This document shows positions 32,950 through 41,804 of a DNA stretch of 64,000 bases, piece after piece (the stretch's first letter is position 1; each line of letters begins with the position of its first letter). A program made the position numbers and the translations under genes. The notes under the pieces are model-generated. The model had not been told where the DNA came from. It saw only the letters and a program-made list of their open reading frames with translations, and ran no database searches. Origin of the DNA: Phocaeicola faecicola (GTDB taxonomy: Bacteria; Bacteroidota; Bacteroidia; Bacteroidales; Bacteroidaceae); the NCBI RefSeq assembly GCF_013618865.1, contig NZ_JABSOE010000002.1, positions 1-64,000 of the forward strand, written 5' to 3'.

Positions 32950-34146
32950 ATGAAATTTTCGCAGATTAATTGGAACTGGAAACTGAAAGGGAGCCTGCTG
33001 GCAGGGTGCATGGTCATCGCTTCAGCTATTTATATGTATCGTTACGAGGGCTTCAGTTCCGGCTTTGAGTTTACCGACGAGCTGGGCGGAAATCTGTTTC
33101 CGGTGGCACTGATTTCAACGGCTACCACGGATGCCAATCTGCTGGTTCCTGCCGAAGGGACCGATTACATCGGCAATCCGAAGTCGTGTATCGGAATCAG
33201 GGTAAAGAATACCTATAAGAACAGCAAACTGAGGGTTGAGGTGGCTGAATCGCCTTTTTTCGCCCGTTCGGTATCGGAGTTCATCCTGCCGGAAAGCGGA
33301 AAGGAGTATGTGATTTATCCGGATATTATCTGGGATTACAATGCGTTGCGCGAGAACGAACAGCCCTGTCCGGTGACGGTGTCCATTCAGGCGTCACTGA
33401 ACAAGAAGGAGCTGGGAAACAGCATGCATACGTACTCGATGCGGAGCGTGAACGAGTGTCTGCTGGGATACATCGACAGCAAGATGAAATTCCACGATAC
33501 AGGTGATTTCTTTGCGGCTTATGTGAACGAGGACAATCCTCAGATCGACCTGATTCTGCGTGAGGCACTGAATGCACGGATTGTGAACCGCTTCTGGGGG
33601 TATCAGAGCAAGGATCCGAAGGTGGTGGACAAGCAGGTGTATGCACTGTGGTATGTGCTGCAGAAAAGGGGCTTTAAATACAGTTCCATCAGCAACAGCA
33701 GTCTTTCTTCGAACGTGGTCTTTGCCCAGAGGGTACGGACTTTCGATGATGCGCTGGCCTCGGCACAGATCAACTGTGTGGACGGAAGTGTATTGTTTGC
33801 GTCTTTGCTGAAAGCCATTAACATCAATCCGATTCTGGTCCGCATTCCCGGACATATGTTTGTGGGGTATTATACCGACCGGATGCACAAGAAGATTCAT
33901 TTTCTGGAAACGTCGATGATCGGGGATGTCAATCTGAACGACTTTTTCCCGGAGGAGAAGCTTGATTCGACCATGGAAGGAAAGTCGCAGGAAAGTATCT
34001 CGCTTCTGTTGTTCGAGAAATCGAAGGAGTATGCGACGCGTATTTACAACGAGAATGAAAAGCTGATTCATTCGGGCAAGGTGAACTATACGTTCCTGGA
34101 GATTGACAAGGTAATCCGGACGTCCATTCAGCCTATCGGAAAATAA
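32950..34146 (+). CDS. Membrane-anchored transglutaminase-like protein
   Basis: A 398-residue protein with an N-terminal membrane anchor (about 12-30) and a large extracytoplasmic part. The C-terminal half carries a transglutaminase/protease-like core: C276 in INCVDGSVLFASLL, H302 in RIPGHMFVGYYTD and E320 in HFLETSM. The third residue is Glu rather than the usual Asp. Domain 50-190 is probably a beta sandwich. No function is known to me; it may process or bind cell-envelope peptides. I chose ATG 32950, which sets the anchor correctly. It is the first gene of a five-gene plus-strand operon, with only seven bases to the next gene. Confidence 0.7.
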   Translation: MKFSQINWNWKLKGSLLAGCMVIASAIYMYRYEGFSSGFEFTDELGGNLFPVALISTATTDANLLVPAEGTDYIGNPKSCIGIRVKNTYKNSKLRVEVAESPFFARSVSEFILPESGKEYVIYPDIIWDYNALRENEQPCPVTVSIQASLNKKELGNSMHTYSMRSVNECLLGYIDSKMKFHDTGDFFAAYVNEDNPQIDLILREALNARIVNRFWGYQSKDPKVVDKQVYALWYVLQKRGFKYSSISNSSLSSNVVFAQRVRTFDDALASAQINCVDGSVLFASLLKAININPILVRIPGHMFVGYYTDRMHKKIHFLETSMIGDVNLNDFFPEEKLDSTMEGKSQESISLLLFEKSKEYATRIYNENEKLIHSGKVNYTFLEIDKVIRTSIQPIGK

Positions 34147-34153
34147 GTGGAGT

Positions 34154-34873
34154 ATGGAACTGATTTATTTATATCACAGCGGATTTGCCCTGCTGGGCGA
34201 AGGATATACACTGGTGGTCGATTATTTTGAGGATTCGGAATCGGCGACCAATGGGATATGGCACCGCGAACTGCTGCACCGGCCGGGACGGCTGTATGTA
34301 CTGTCGAGCCATTCGCACGCCGACCATTTCAATCCGGAGATATTGAAGTGGAAAGCGGAAAAGCCGGATGTGGTGTTTGTCTTTTCCAGGGACATCTGTC
34401 AGTTGAAGGGACTGGCGGGCATAGAGGCTGTGTACCTGGATAAGGGGGAGGTGTACGAGGATGACCTGCTGCGTGTACGGGCCTTCGGCTCTACGGATAT
34501 CGGGATTTCTTTTCTGATGGAGATGGAAGGCAAGAAGGTGTTCCATGCGGGCGACTTGAACAACTGGCACTGGATGGATGAAAGTGAGGAAAGTGAATGG
34601 AGGGGCTATGAGCGTCATTTCCTGCAGGAGCTGGCAACACTTTCGGCAGCGGTCGAGCGACTGGATGTGGTTATGTTTCCTGTCGATCCGCGACTGGGAC
34701 GTGAATACATGCGGGGACCGCGGCAGTTTATCGGACAGATACCGACCGGAAAGTTTGTGCCGATGCATTTCGACGAAGCGTATGACCTGGCCAATGCGTT
34801 TGAGAAAGATTGCCGTGCGCACGGCACGGTGTTCCTGGGCATTACCCGACGGGGACAACGGATGATTATATAG
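34154..34873 (+). CDS. MBL-fold metallohydrolase
   Basis: A 239-residue metallo-beta-lactamase-fold protein. The metal-binding motif SSHSHADHF (H53, H55, D57, H58) is complete, a second ligand block is HAGDLNNWHW and a late His lies in FVPMHFDEAYDLA. There is no signal peptide, so it acts in the cytoplasm. The substrate is unknown; the closest functional theme is the UlaG/lactonase-like group. It starts seven bases after the transglutaminase-like gene and ends 29 bases before the VOC gene. Confidence 0.82.
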   Translation: MELIYLYHSGFALLGEGYTLVVDYFEDSESATNGIWHRELLHRPGRLYVLSSHSHADHFNPEILKWKAEKPDVVFVFSRDICQLKGLAGIEAVYLDKGEVYEDDLLRVRAFGSTDIGISFLMEMEGKKVFHAGDLNNWHWMDESEESEWRGYERHFLQELATLSAAVERLDVVMFPVDPRLGREYMRGPRQFIGQIPTGKFVPMHFDEAYDLANAFEKDCRAHGTVFLGITRRGQRMII

Positions 34874-34902
34874 AACCAACCTAACAAAACAGAATAACTA
34901 AT

Positions 34903-35280
34903 ATGCAAGTAAAAGGAAGATTTGACCATTTCAATATCAACGTGACCGATCTGAACAAGAGTATCGAATTTTATGAAAAGGCACTGGGGCTGCACGAAAC
35001 ACACCGTAAGGAGGCTGCCGACGGTTCTTTTATTCTGGTATATCTGTCGGACGGATGTACGGGCTTTTCATTGGAGCTGACCTGGCTCAGAGATCATGTG
35101 GGTCCTTATGAACTGGGAGAGAATGAAAGTCATCTTTGTCTGCGCGTGGAAGGCGACTACGATGAGGTACGCAAGTTCCACAAGGAGATGGGATGTGTAT
35201 GTTTCGAGAATGAAAAGATGGGACTGTACTTTATCAATGATCCGGATGACTACTGGATTGAGATTTTGCCGGTAAAGTAA
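34903..35280 (+). CDS. Glyoxalase/VOC superfamily protein (GloA-like)
   Basis: A 125-residue VOC-fold protein with two beta-alpha-beta-beta-beta units: FDHFNINVTDLNKSIEFYEKAL at the start (split in two here), ESHLCLRVEGDYDEVRKFH in the middle and LYFINDPDDYWIEILP at the end. The metal ligands expected for glyoxalase I (His/Glu in each half) are present: H near residue 7, E near 56 and E in WIEIL. It may detoxify methylglyoxal-type aldehydes. Operon member with 29- and 36-base gaps to its neighbours. Confidence 0.82.
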   Translation: MQVKGRFDHFNINVTDLNKSIEFYEKALGLHETHRKEAADGSFILVYLSDGCTGFSLELTWLRDHVGPYELGENESHLCLRVEGDYDEVRKFHKEMGCVCFENEKMGLYFINDPDDYWIEILPVK

Positions 35281-35316
35281 TTTTTCCCTAGTGTGACACC
35301 ATAAAATTTTATTGAC

Positions 35317-36138
35317 ATGATGAAATATATTTCTCCGGGCTCCTGGTTTGCTTTGGAATATCCGAAGGGATGGGGAGAGTTTGAAGACGAAGAAAACAGT
35401 TTTCTGTTTTATAATCCGAACAAATGGAGCGGCAATTTCCGTATCTCGGCGTATCTGGGCGAGGACCGTCATTATGCGGCTGCGTGTATCGATGAGGAAC
35501 TGGAAGGTAACGGAGGGGCGCGCCGGGTAAAGGTCGGCAACTGGGATTGTGCGTATCTTACTGAGAGTTTTCAGGAGAACAATACGTGGTATACTTCTCA
35601 TATCTGGATTACCGGAAAGGGCAGTGTGTCAGTGGAATGCTCCTTTACCGTTCCGAAAGGTGAAAGTCCGAAGGAAGGGGAGATGATTGTCCGCTCGCTG
35701 CAGGTCCGCACTCCGGACGAGAAGCCTTGGAAAGAGGTGATTCCGGTCCGCATTCTGGAAATCAATGTCATCAACGAATCTTACGACTGGGCGGTAACTA
35801 CCCTGAAAAAGCAGTTGACGAAAGACTTTACAGCTTCGGGAAAAGATATTGACAACCTGCAGAAGGTGGTCGACAGCGGCAAGTTCAACAAGAACCAGCG
35901 GTCGGCATGGGAGAGCTTCGGTATTGCTTTCGGTACCATTCTGGTAAATGAAATGGACGGAATGGAATGGGTGACTGTCATCGACGGTGCCAAGGAATTT
36001 CCGGCATTGCGCTTTGCGGATTCTTCACTGATGGTGTATCCGATGTCGCTGATCTGGAACAAGGTCCGCAACGGGGAGAAGGTGAACCTGAAAGAGGAGT
36101 TTGAGAGCATCAAGGCGGAAGTCGAAAAGATTTTATAA
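35317..36138 (+). CDS. DUF3805/DUF3806-type protein
   Basis: A 273-residue cytosolic protein of a Bacteroidetes family I recall as DUF3805 (N-terminal half, starting YISPGSWFALEYPKGW) joined to DUF3806 (C-terminal half, from about residue 150). The N-terminal half resembles the PsbP/Mog1-like fold in layout, with strands ending VECSFTVPKGE. There are no recognisable catalytic residues. Function unknown. It sits between the VOC gene and the ABC-F ATPase in the same operon. The first two codons are both ATG, so the start may be three bases later. Confidence 0.75.
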   Translation: MMKYISPGSWFALEYPKGWGEFEDEENSFLFYNPNKWSGNFRISAYLGEDRHYAAACIDEELEGNGGARRVKVGNWDCAYLTESFQENNTWYTSHIWITGKGSVSVECSFTVPKGESPKEGEMIVRSLQVRTPDEKPWKEVIPVRILEINVINESYDWAVTTLKKQLTKDFTASGKDIDNLQKVVDSGKFNKNQRSAWESFGIAFGTILVNEMDGMEWVTVIDGAKEFPALRFADSSLMVYPMSLIWNKVRNGEKVNLKEEFESIKAEVEKIL

Positions 36139-36176
36139 TCCCCGGAAGGAATAAACATAACTGACAATCAATAGAC

Positions 36177-38042
36177 ATGAATCCATATTTACAAGTAGAA
36201 AATCTGACTAAGTCGTTCGGCGATTTGGTACTGTTCGAGCAGATTTCGTTCGGAATCGCGGAGGGACAGCGCATCGGATTGATTGCCAAAAACGGTTCGG
36301 GAAAAACGACCTTGCTGAATATCTTGTCGGGCAAGGAGGGATACGACGAAGGGAAAATTACCTTCCGGAAGGACTTGCGGGTGGGATACCTGGAGCAGAG
36401 TCCGTACTATCCGGAGGACCTGACGGTCATGGAGGCCTGCTTCTATCATGGCAACAGTACCGTGCAGCTGATCAAGGAGTATGAGCGCTGTATGGAGACT
36501 CCCGGTAATCCGGGGCTGGAGGATTTGCTGGCACGGATGGAGCATGAAAAGGCATGGGACTATGAGCGTAAGGCGAAACAGATTCTCTCGCAGCTGAAGA
36601 TCAGGGATTTCGACCAGCCTATCCGACAGTTGTCGGGAGGACAGCTGAAGCGTGTGGCACTGGCAAACGTGCTGATTACTGAGCCGGACCTGCTGATTCT
36701 GGATGAGCCGACGAACCACCTCGACCTGGACATGACGGAATGGCTGGAGGAATACCTCAATCAGGGAAGCCTGAGTCTGCTGATGGTGACGCACGACCGG
36801 TATTTCCTGGACCGGGTATGTTCGGAGATCATCGAAATCGACAACAAGCAGATTTATTCGTATAAGGGAAATTACAGTTATTATCTGGAAAAACGGCAGG
36901 AGCGGATTGATGCGACGAATGCGGAGATTGCGCGTGCCAACAACCTGTATCGTACGGAACTGGAATGGATGCGGCGGATGCCTCAGGCCAGAGGACATAA
37001 GGCGCGCTACCGGGAAGAGGCGTTTTACGACTTGGAGAAGGTGGCGAAGCAGCGGATGTACGACCATCAGGTGCAACTGGATGTGAAGGCGGCATATATC
37101 GGTTCCAAGATTTTCGAAGCGGACCATCTGTACAAGAGTTTTGGCGACCTGAAGATTCTGGAGGATTTCTCTTACATCTTCTCGCGCTACGAAAAGATGG
37201 GTATCGTAGGAAACAACGGAACGGGTAAATCGACGTTCATCAAGATTCTGATGGGACTGGAGAAACCGGATAAGGGTACCCTGGATATCGGTGAGACGGT
37301 CCGGTTCGGATATTACTCGCAGGAGGGACTGCAGTTTGACGAGCAGATGAAGGTCATCGACGTGATTACGGACATTGCGGAGGTTATCGAACTCGGAAAC
37401 GGCAAGCGTCTGACGGCTTCACAGTTCCTGCAGCACTTCCTGTTCACTCCGGAAACCCAGCACAGCTACGTGTATAAGTTGAGCGGAGGTGAACGGAGAC
37501 GGTTGTACCTGTGTACGGTACTGATGCGGAATCCGAACTTCCTGGTACTCGACGAGCCTACGAACGACCTGGATATCGTGACGTTGCAGGTGCTGGAAGA
37601 GTATCTGCAGAACTTCAAGGGATGTGTCATCGTGGTGAGCCACGACCGCTATTTCATGGATAAGGTAGTGGACCATCTGCTGGTGTTCAAAGGACAGGGT
37701 GACATCCGTGACTTCCCGGGCAATTACTCGAACTACCGTGAATGGAAGTTGGCTAAGGCTGAGCACGACAAGGAAGCGGCTAAGCCGAAAGAAGAAAAGA
37801 CGCAGAAGGTGCGCATGAACGACAAGCGGAAGCTGACTTATAAGGAAAAACAGGAGTTTGAGCAGTTGGAAAAGGACATTGCAGGACTGGAGGCTGAGAA
37901 GAAAGGTATCGAAGAAGCCTTGTGCAGCGGAACACTCAGCGTAGAGGAACTGACAGAGAAATCCAAGCGTTTGCCTGAGTTGGAAAATGAGTTGGACGAA
38001 AAGACCATGCGCTGGCTCGAGTTAAGCGAAATCGAAGGGTAA
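36177..38042 (+). CDS. ABC-F family ATPase (Uup-like)
   Basis: A 621-residue soluble protein with two ABC cassettes and no membrane domain. Cassette 1 has Walker A AKNGSGKTT (37-45), signature LSGGQLKRVALA and DEPTNHLD. Cassette 2 has GNNGTGKST, signature LSGGERRRLYL and DEPTNDLD. The interdomain linker (about 235-310) is basic and helical, and the C-terminal 80 residues form a coiled coil (TYKEKQEFEQLEKDI), as in Uup. ABC-F proteins act on the ribosome E site or, for Uup, on ribosome assembly and DNA branch processing. I see nothing that marks it as an antibiotic-resistance type. Last gene of the five-gene operon. Confidence 0.92.
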   Translation: MNPYLQVENLTKSFGDLVLFEQISFGIAEGQRIGLIAKNGSGKTTLLNILSGKEGYDEGKITFRKDLRVGYLEQSPYYPEDLTVMEACFYHGNSTVQLIKEYERCMETPGNPGLEDLLARMEHEKAWDYERKAKQILSQLKIRDFDQPIRQLSGGQLKRVALANVLITEPDLLILDEPTNHLDLDMTEWLEEYLNQGSLSLLMVTHDRYFLDRVCSEIIEIDNKQIYSYKGNYSYYLEKRQERIDATNAEIARANNLYRTELEWMRRMPQARGHKARYREEAFYDLEKVAKQRMYDHQVQLDVKAAYIGSKIFEADHLYKSFGDLKILEDFSYIFSRYEKMGIVGNNGTGKSTFIKILMGLEKPDKGTLDIGETVRFGYYSQEGLQFDEQMKVIDVITDIAEVIELGNGKRLTASQFLQHFLFTPETQHSYVYKLSGGERRRLYLCTVLMRNPNFLVLDEPTNDLDIVTLQVLEEYLQNFKGCVIVVSHDRYFMDKVVDHLLVFKGQGDIRDFPGNYSNYREWKLAKAEHDKEAAKPKEEKTQKVRMNDKRKLTYKEKQEFEQLEKDIAGLEAEKKGIEEALCSGTLSVEELTEKSKRLPELENELDEKTMRWLELSEIEG

Positions 38043-38101
38043 AGTGAGGCAAGGGGCGAACGGGCTTACAGGCTCGTGAGCCGTACCTGACAGACTTCCT
38101 G

Positions 38102-38162
38102 ATAAAAAATAAATCCATGCGGTATGTGGGGAATCCCGGTACCGCATGGATTTATCTTTTTA
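38102..38162. terminator. Bidirectional terminator between convergent genes
   Basis: 16-bp perfect stem ATAAATCCATGCGGTA (38109-38124) with TACCGCATGGATTTAT (38140-38155), A tract before and T tract after. It serves the ABC-F gene and the minus-strand helicase. Confidence 0.85.
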
Positions 38163-39377
38163 TCAGGCTTTTTTCTTTCTCCTGAATTTCTGGAATTTTC
38201 CTTTGGATGACTTCTTTTCGGTGCGGGGGGCATAAGCCGGAGCTTCTCCTAACTCTGCCGGAACCGGAATCTTGTAGATGTCTTTTTCCAGGAAAGATTC
38301 AATCTGCTTGAACTTGGTCTGTTCCGTCTCGCTGACGAAAGTGATGGCACAACCGTCGTGGTTGGCACGTGCCGTACGACCGATACGGTGTACATAGTCC
38401 TCGCAGTCGTGAGGAACGTCGTAGTTGATGACCAGACGGATATCATCGATATCAATTCCTCTCGCCACGATGTCGGTGGCTACCAGCATGTTGATTCTTC
38501 CATTACGGAATTCGTGCATGATAGCATTACGCTGGTTCTGCTCCAGGTCGGAATGCATTTCTCCAACATTCAGTTTCAGTCGTCTCAGCGCTTTGGTGAC
38601 TTCCTTGACCTTCTGCTTGGAAGAAGCGAAAATGATGACACGTTCCGGTTGCTGCACCTTGAACAAATCTTCGATGATTCTCAGTTTCTGAGCCTCGTAG
38701 CACACGTAAGCCGCCTGGATGATTTTCTCTGCCGGCTTGGATACCGCGAGTTTCACTTCTGCCGGATCATGCAGGATCTTTTTTGCCAGCTGCTGTATCT
38801 TGGCAGGCATGGTGGCAGAGAACATGATGGTCTGCCGGTTCTCAGGCAGATACTTCACAATCTGCATGATGTCGTCTGCAAATCCCATATCGAGCATACG
38901 GTCGGCTTCGTCTAATATAAAAAAGGAGACTTTGGAAAGATCAACGTAGCCCAGACTCAGGTGACTGATGAGCCGGCCGGGAGTCGCTATCACCACATCT
39001 GCTCCCAATGTCAGCCCCTTCTTCTCCTGTTCGAAGCGTACCCCGTCATTACCTCCATAAATGGCTACGCTCGAAACCGGCATGAAATACGAGAATCCCT
39101 CCATCTGCTGGTCAATCTGCTGTGCCAGTTCCCGGGTAGGGGACATGATCACACAGTTGATGGAATCGGCGGGATAACCTCCTTTGCTGAGCTGATTGAT
39201 TACCGGAAGAAGATAAGCAGCGGTCTTGCCGGTACCTGTCTGTGCCACTCCAATCAAATCTTTCCCCTCCAACAACACAGGTATGGTATGCTCCTGCACA
39301 GGAGTACACTCCTGAAAATTCATTGCATCGAGCGCACGCAATACACTGTCTTCCAAATTCAGTTCCGAAAACTTCAT
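38163..39377 (-). CDS. DEAD-box RNA helicase, RhlE-like
   Basis: A 404-residue RNA helicase. The Q motif (FQECTPVQ), motif I AQTGTGKT, Ia PTRELAQQ, Ib TPGRL, II DEAD, III SAT, V ATDIVARGIDI and VI HRIGRTAR are all intact. The C-terminal tail is short and strongly basic (KKSSKGKFQKFRRKKK), as in RhlE/CsdA relatives, and probably binds RNA. It helps unfold RNA in ribosome assembly or mRNA decay. It starts 36 bases after serB on the same strand, so the two are probably co-transcribed. Confidence 0.92.
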   Translation of the reverse strand: MKFSELNLEDSVLRALDAMNFQECTPVQEHTIPVLLEGKDLIGVAQTGTGKTAAYLLPVINQLSKGGYPADSINCVIMSPTRELAQQIDQQMEGFSYFMPVSSVAIYGGNDGVRFEQEKKGLTLGADVVIATPGRLISHLSLGYVDLSKVSFFILDEADRMLDMGFADDIMQIVKYLPENRQTIMFSATMPAKIQQLAKKILHDPAEVKLAVSKPAEKIIQAAYVCYEAQKLRIIEDLFKVQQPERVIIFASSKQKVKEVTKALRRLKLNVGEMHSDLEQNQRNAIMHEFRNGRINMLVATDIVARGIDIDDIRLVINYDVPHDCEDYVHRIGRTARANHDGCAITFVSETEQTKFKQIESFLEKDIYKIPVPAELGEAPAYAPRTEKKSSKGKFQKFRRKKKA

Positions 39378-39413
39378 ATCTTATATCTACACTTAGTACT
39401 TGATTATTCTATA

Positions 39414-40643
39414 TTATCTATTTGCCCGTTCATCCAGGTACGAGTCTTTAAATCCCAGGAAATAAAGTACGCCGTCCAGACCGATGGTATTGATGGCCTG
39501 ACGGGCAGTTTCCTTTACTTTCGGTTTGGCATGAAAGGCAATACCCAGACCGGCCGCAGAGAGCATCGGGAGATCGTTGGCCCCGTCACCGACGGCAATG
39601 GTCTGTGCAATATCCACATTCTCAACCTGAGCCAGCAACTGCAGCAGTTCGGCTTTCCGTTTACCGTCGACAATGTCTCCCAGGTAGCGTCCGGTCAACT
39701 TGCCGTCTACGATTTCCAGCCGGTTGGCATATACATAGTCAATGCCGAACTTCTCTTTGAGGTAATTGCCAAAATAAGTGAATCCGCCCGAAAGAATTGC
39801 AATCTTGTAGCCGTATTTCTTCAGTACGTACATCAGTCGCTCCACACCTTCGGTAATGGGCAGGTTTTCGGCAATGTCTTTCATGACCGACTCATCCAGC
39901 CCTTTCAGCAAAGCCACGCGCTCTCTGAAACTCTCGCTGAAATCAATCTCACCCCGCATGGCACGCTCCGTAATCCTTTTTACTTCAGCCCCCACGCCGG
40001 CACGTTCTGCCAGTTCGTCAATTACCTCCGTCTCAATCAATGTGGAATCCATATCAAAACAGATCAGCCGTCGCATCCGTCGGTACATGGTATCCTGCTG
40101 GAACGAGAAATCCATTCCCAGAGCGGTACTGAGCGCCATCAGGTCGCCCTGCAGTTTCTCCTTGTCTTTGGGAGTACCTCGTACGGAAAACTCAATGCAG
40201 GCCCTTACGTTTGTCTTGTTGCCTTCCAGCGGAACACGTCCGGTCAGACGGCGGATGGCATCGATATTCAGCTCCTGTTCAGCCAGCACCTTGGTAGCTG
40301 CAGCAATCTGCTGGGCCGTAAGTTTTCTTCCCAGCAAGGTCAGAATATAGCGGTTCTTGCCCTGCATGCTTACCCATTCATTGTATTCGTCTTTTGTAAT
40401 CGGATAAAAACGGATATTGATACCCAACTCCGAAGCCTTGAACAGCAGTTCTTTCATGACATTGCCGGAATCCGATTCCTGACACTGGAAGAGGATACCC
40501 AGGGAAAGCGTACTGTGAATGTCTGCCTGTCCGATATCCAGAATATCCACTTCATAACGTGACAATATTTCGGTAATCGAAGCAGTCAGTCCGGGCCGGT
40601 CCAGACCACTGATCCGTATTAATATAAGTTCTGTTTCCATCAT
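39414..40643 (-). CDS. serB: Phosphoserine phosphatase with ACT domains
   Basis: A 409-residue enzyme that dephosphorylates phosphoserine, the final step of serine synthesis. Residues 1-170 hold two ACT-like regulatory modules (LILIRISGLDRPGLTASI at the start). The HAD domain has FDMDSTLIETEVID (nucleophile D197, D199), LSGGFTYFGNYLKEKFG (Ser/Lys motifs) and VGDGANDLPMLSAAGLG. The ACT part is a candidate for serine feedback and would make up for the missing ACT domain in SerA. TATCTTTG at 40669-40676 is a good promoter element. It lies 28 kb from serC and serA. Confidence 0.95.
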   Translation of the reverse strand: MMETELILIRISGLDRPGLTASITEILSRYEVDILDIGQADIHSTLSLGILFQCQESDSGNVMKELLFKASELGINIRFYPITKDEYNEWVSMQGKNRYILTLLGRKLTAQQIAAATKVLAEQELNIDAIRRLTGRVPLEGNKTNVRACIEFSVRGTPKDKEKLQGDLMALSTALGMDFSFQQDTMYRRMRRLICFDMDSTLIETEVIDELAERAGVGAEVKRITERAMRGEIDFSESFRERVALLKGLDESVMKDIAENLPITEGVERLMYVLKKYGYKIAILSGGFTYFGNYLKEKFGIDYVYANRLEIVDGKLTGRYLGDIVDGKRKAELLQLLAQVENVDIAQTIAVGDGANDLPMLSAAGLGIAFHAKPKVKETARQAINTIGLDGVLYFLGFKDSYLDERANR

Positions 40644-40668
40644 TGTTCTATCTCACACATATTTCTTA

Positions 40669-40676
40669 CAAAGATA
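40669..40676 (-). promoter_or_regulatory. serB -7 promoter element
   Basis: Minus strand TATCTTTG, a perfect TAnnTTTG match, about 26 bases ahead of the serB start. Confidence 0.55.
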
Positions 40677-40749
40677 GCGCTTTTAAATTAACAGGGGCAT
40701 TCAGGACTGCCCAAATTTTGTTTCAAGGGGCAGAAGATTTCAGAAACCG

Positions 40750-40935
40750 ATGGCTAAAAAAGCCTTCAAAGGCAATAAATATGTTGAAAAACATAAAAAA
40801 TTAGCCAAAGAGGGTACATCTAAGAAAAAAAGCAGTATATTTGCATCCGATTTCTCACTGATAACAAATACTGCTTGCAGTATAAAGGTAATGTTCCGGG
40901 TAGAAATCACTGCACACAAGGACAGTCCCGGATAG
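40750..40935 (+). CDS. Possible small basic protein
   Basis: A 61-codon frame starting MAKKAFKGNKYVEKHKKLAK. The first 28 residues are very lysine-rich and look like a nucleic acid-binding or ribosome-associated peptide. The second half has no such bias and overlaps a hairpin (arms near 40829 and 40862) and a candidate promoter for the next gene. The frame may be a decayed gene whose true end is lost, or chance. It is not a family I recognise. Confidence 0.35.
   Translation: MAKKAFKGNKYVEKHKKLAKEGTSKKKSSIFASDFSLITNTACSIKVMFRVEITAHKDSPG
40836..40843 (+). promoter_or_regulatory. Candidate -7 element ahead of the thioredoxin-fold gene
   Basis: TATATTTG matches TAnnTTTG and lies 113 bases before the ATG at 40957. 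It overlaps the left arm of a hairpin AAGCAGTATATTTG / CAAATACTGCTT. Confidence 0.35.
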
Positions 40936-40956
40936 TATTAACTAAAATCAAATTAC

Positions 40957-41457
40957 ATGATTAAAAATGTAAAATGGTTTTTTGTTGTATTAGTATTCAG
41001 TTCCTTTATTTCTCTTTCATTCAGTGAAGAGAAAGTAACTCTTACAGAAAAGCAACCGGCGGTTGGTGACGTGATACCTTCCCTGCAGTTCTGTAATTCA
41101 ACGCAGTCGCTCAATCTGCAGAAATCCGGCAACGGATACACTTTATTGAGCTTTTGGGCCAGCTATGATGCCGTTTCCAGAGAGAACAATGCATCCTTAG
41201 CCTATTTTGCGGAAAAGACTGACCGCATCAATCTGGTATCAGTCTCTTTTGACCGTTATACTTCGGTATTTCGGGCTGCGGTCAAAAAGGATCATTTGCC
41301 CAAAGACAAATGTTATGTCGAAACCGGAGAGGAGCAATCGGAGATTTACCGTCAGTTCGGACTCTCCAACGGTTTTGGAAACTATTTATTGGACGACAAA
41401 GGAGTAATCATTGCTCAGAACGTCACAATAAATGATTTGGCTTCTTTTCTGAAATAA
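40957..41457 (+). CDS. TlpA-like thioredoxin-fold protein lacking CxxC
   Basis: A 166-residue exported protein with a signal peptide (1-23). The mature part follows the TlpA pattern: VGDVIPSLQF, LLSFWASYDAVSRENN, then a DKCYVETGEEQSEIYRQFGL block and NYLLDDKGVIIAQNV. At the place of the redox site WCxxC it reads YDAVS, so both cysteines (positions D71 and S74) are gone and disulfide chemistry is unlikely. Such proteins can act as binding or scaffold domains. It has its own terminator at 41520 and stands alone between serB and htpG. Confidence 0.75.
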   Translation: MIKNVKWFFVVLVFSSFISLSFSEEKVTLTEKQPAVGDVIPSLQFCNSTQSLNLQKSGNGYTLLSFWASYDAVSRENNASLAYFAEKTDRINLVSVSFDRYTSVFRAAVKKDHLPKDKCYVETGEEQSEIYRQFGLSNGFGNYLLDDKGVIIAQNVTINDLASFLK

Positions 41458-41519
41458 TCGTTGTACTACGATACGGAAAAGAACTCATCGAAAGAAGAAA
41501 ATTGAATACAACAAAAAGC

Positions 41520-41553
41520 AAAAAAGAATTATTTTCGAATAATTCTTTTTTTT
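41520..41553 (+). terminator. Terminator after the thioredoxin-fold gene
   Basis: AAAAAAGAATTATT pairs with AATAATTCTTTTTT around a TTCG-type loop and ends in eight T residues. Confidence 0.8.
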
Positions 41554-41563
41554 GTATCCGTAC

Positions 41564-41722
41564 CTGAACTCCCATTCTTTTGGCCACGATGTACTGTGCT
41601 GTACCAAGAACGGTGTCGTTAGGGAGACATTGTTCGTACAGTATTCACGTCCGCACCAGAACGGGGTAAACCTTTCCTGTCTGCTTCTTCAACCAATCCA
41701 TCAGGTAACGGAAATCCGGGTT
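41564..41722 (+). pseudogene. Decayed fragment of gyrA
   Basis: A frame here reads NSH...VLCCTKNGVVRETLFVQYSRP then HQNGVN, and further on VTEIRV. It matches the beta-pinwheel part of the complete GyrA in this window ([21 protein letters not shown], then RQNGVN and VIEVRM). In DNA, 41590-41671 matches 48770-48851 at about 70 of 82 bases by eye. The rest of gyrA is absent and the frame has an insertion of about five codons, so it cannot make a gyrase. It probably remains from an old local duplication or rearrangement. The intact gene starts 5.3 kb away on the same strand. Confidence 0.75.
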
Positions 41723-41804
41723 CCTCGCTGGCAGTCTGATACACGCCCGGACTGTCTGACAATCACTGATTATCAATCAATTTCTGAAAGAAAAGAAAAA
41801 TAAA

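Noticed and set aside
38961-40562. Long open frame (533 codons) on the plus strand
   Set aside because: It lies opposite serB and the 5' part of the helicase gene. Its product has no family features and is rich in His, Gln and Leu, as expected for an antisense shadow.
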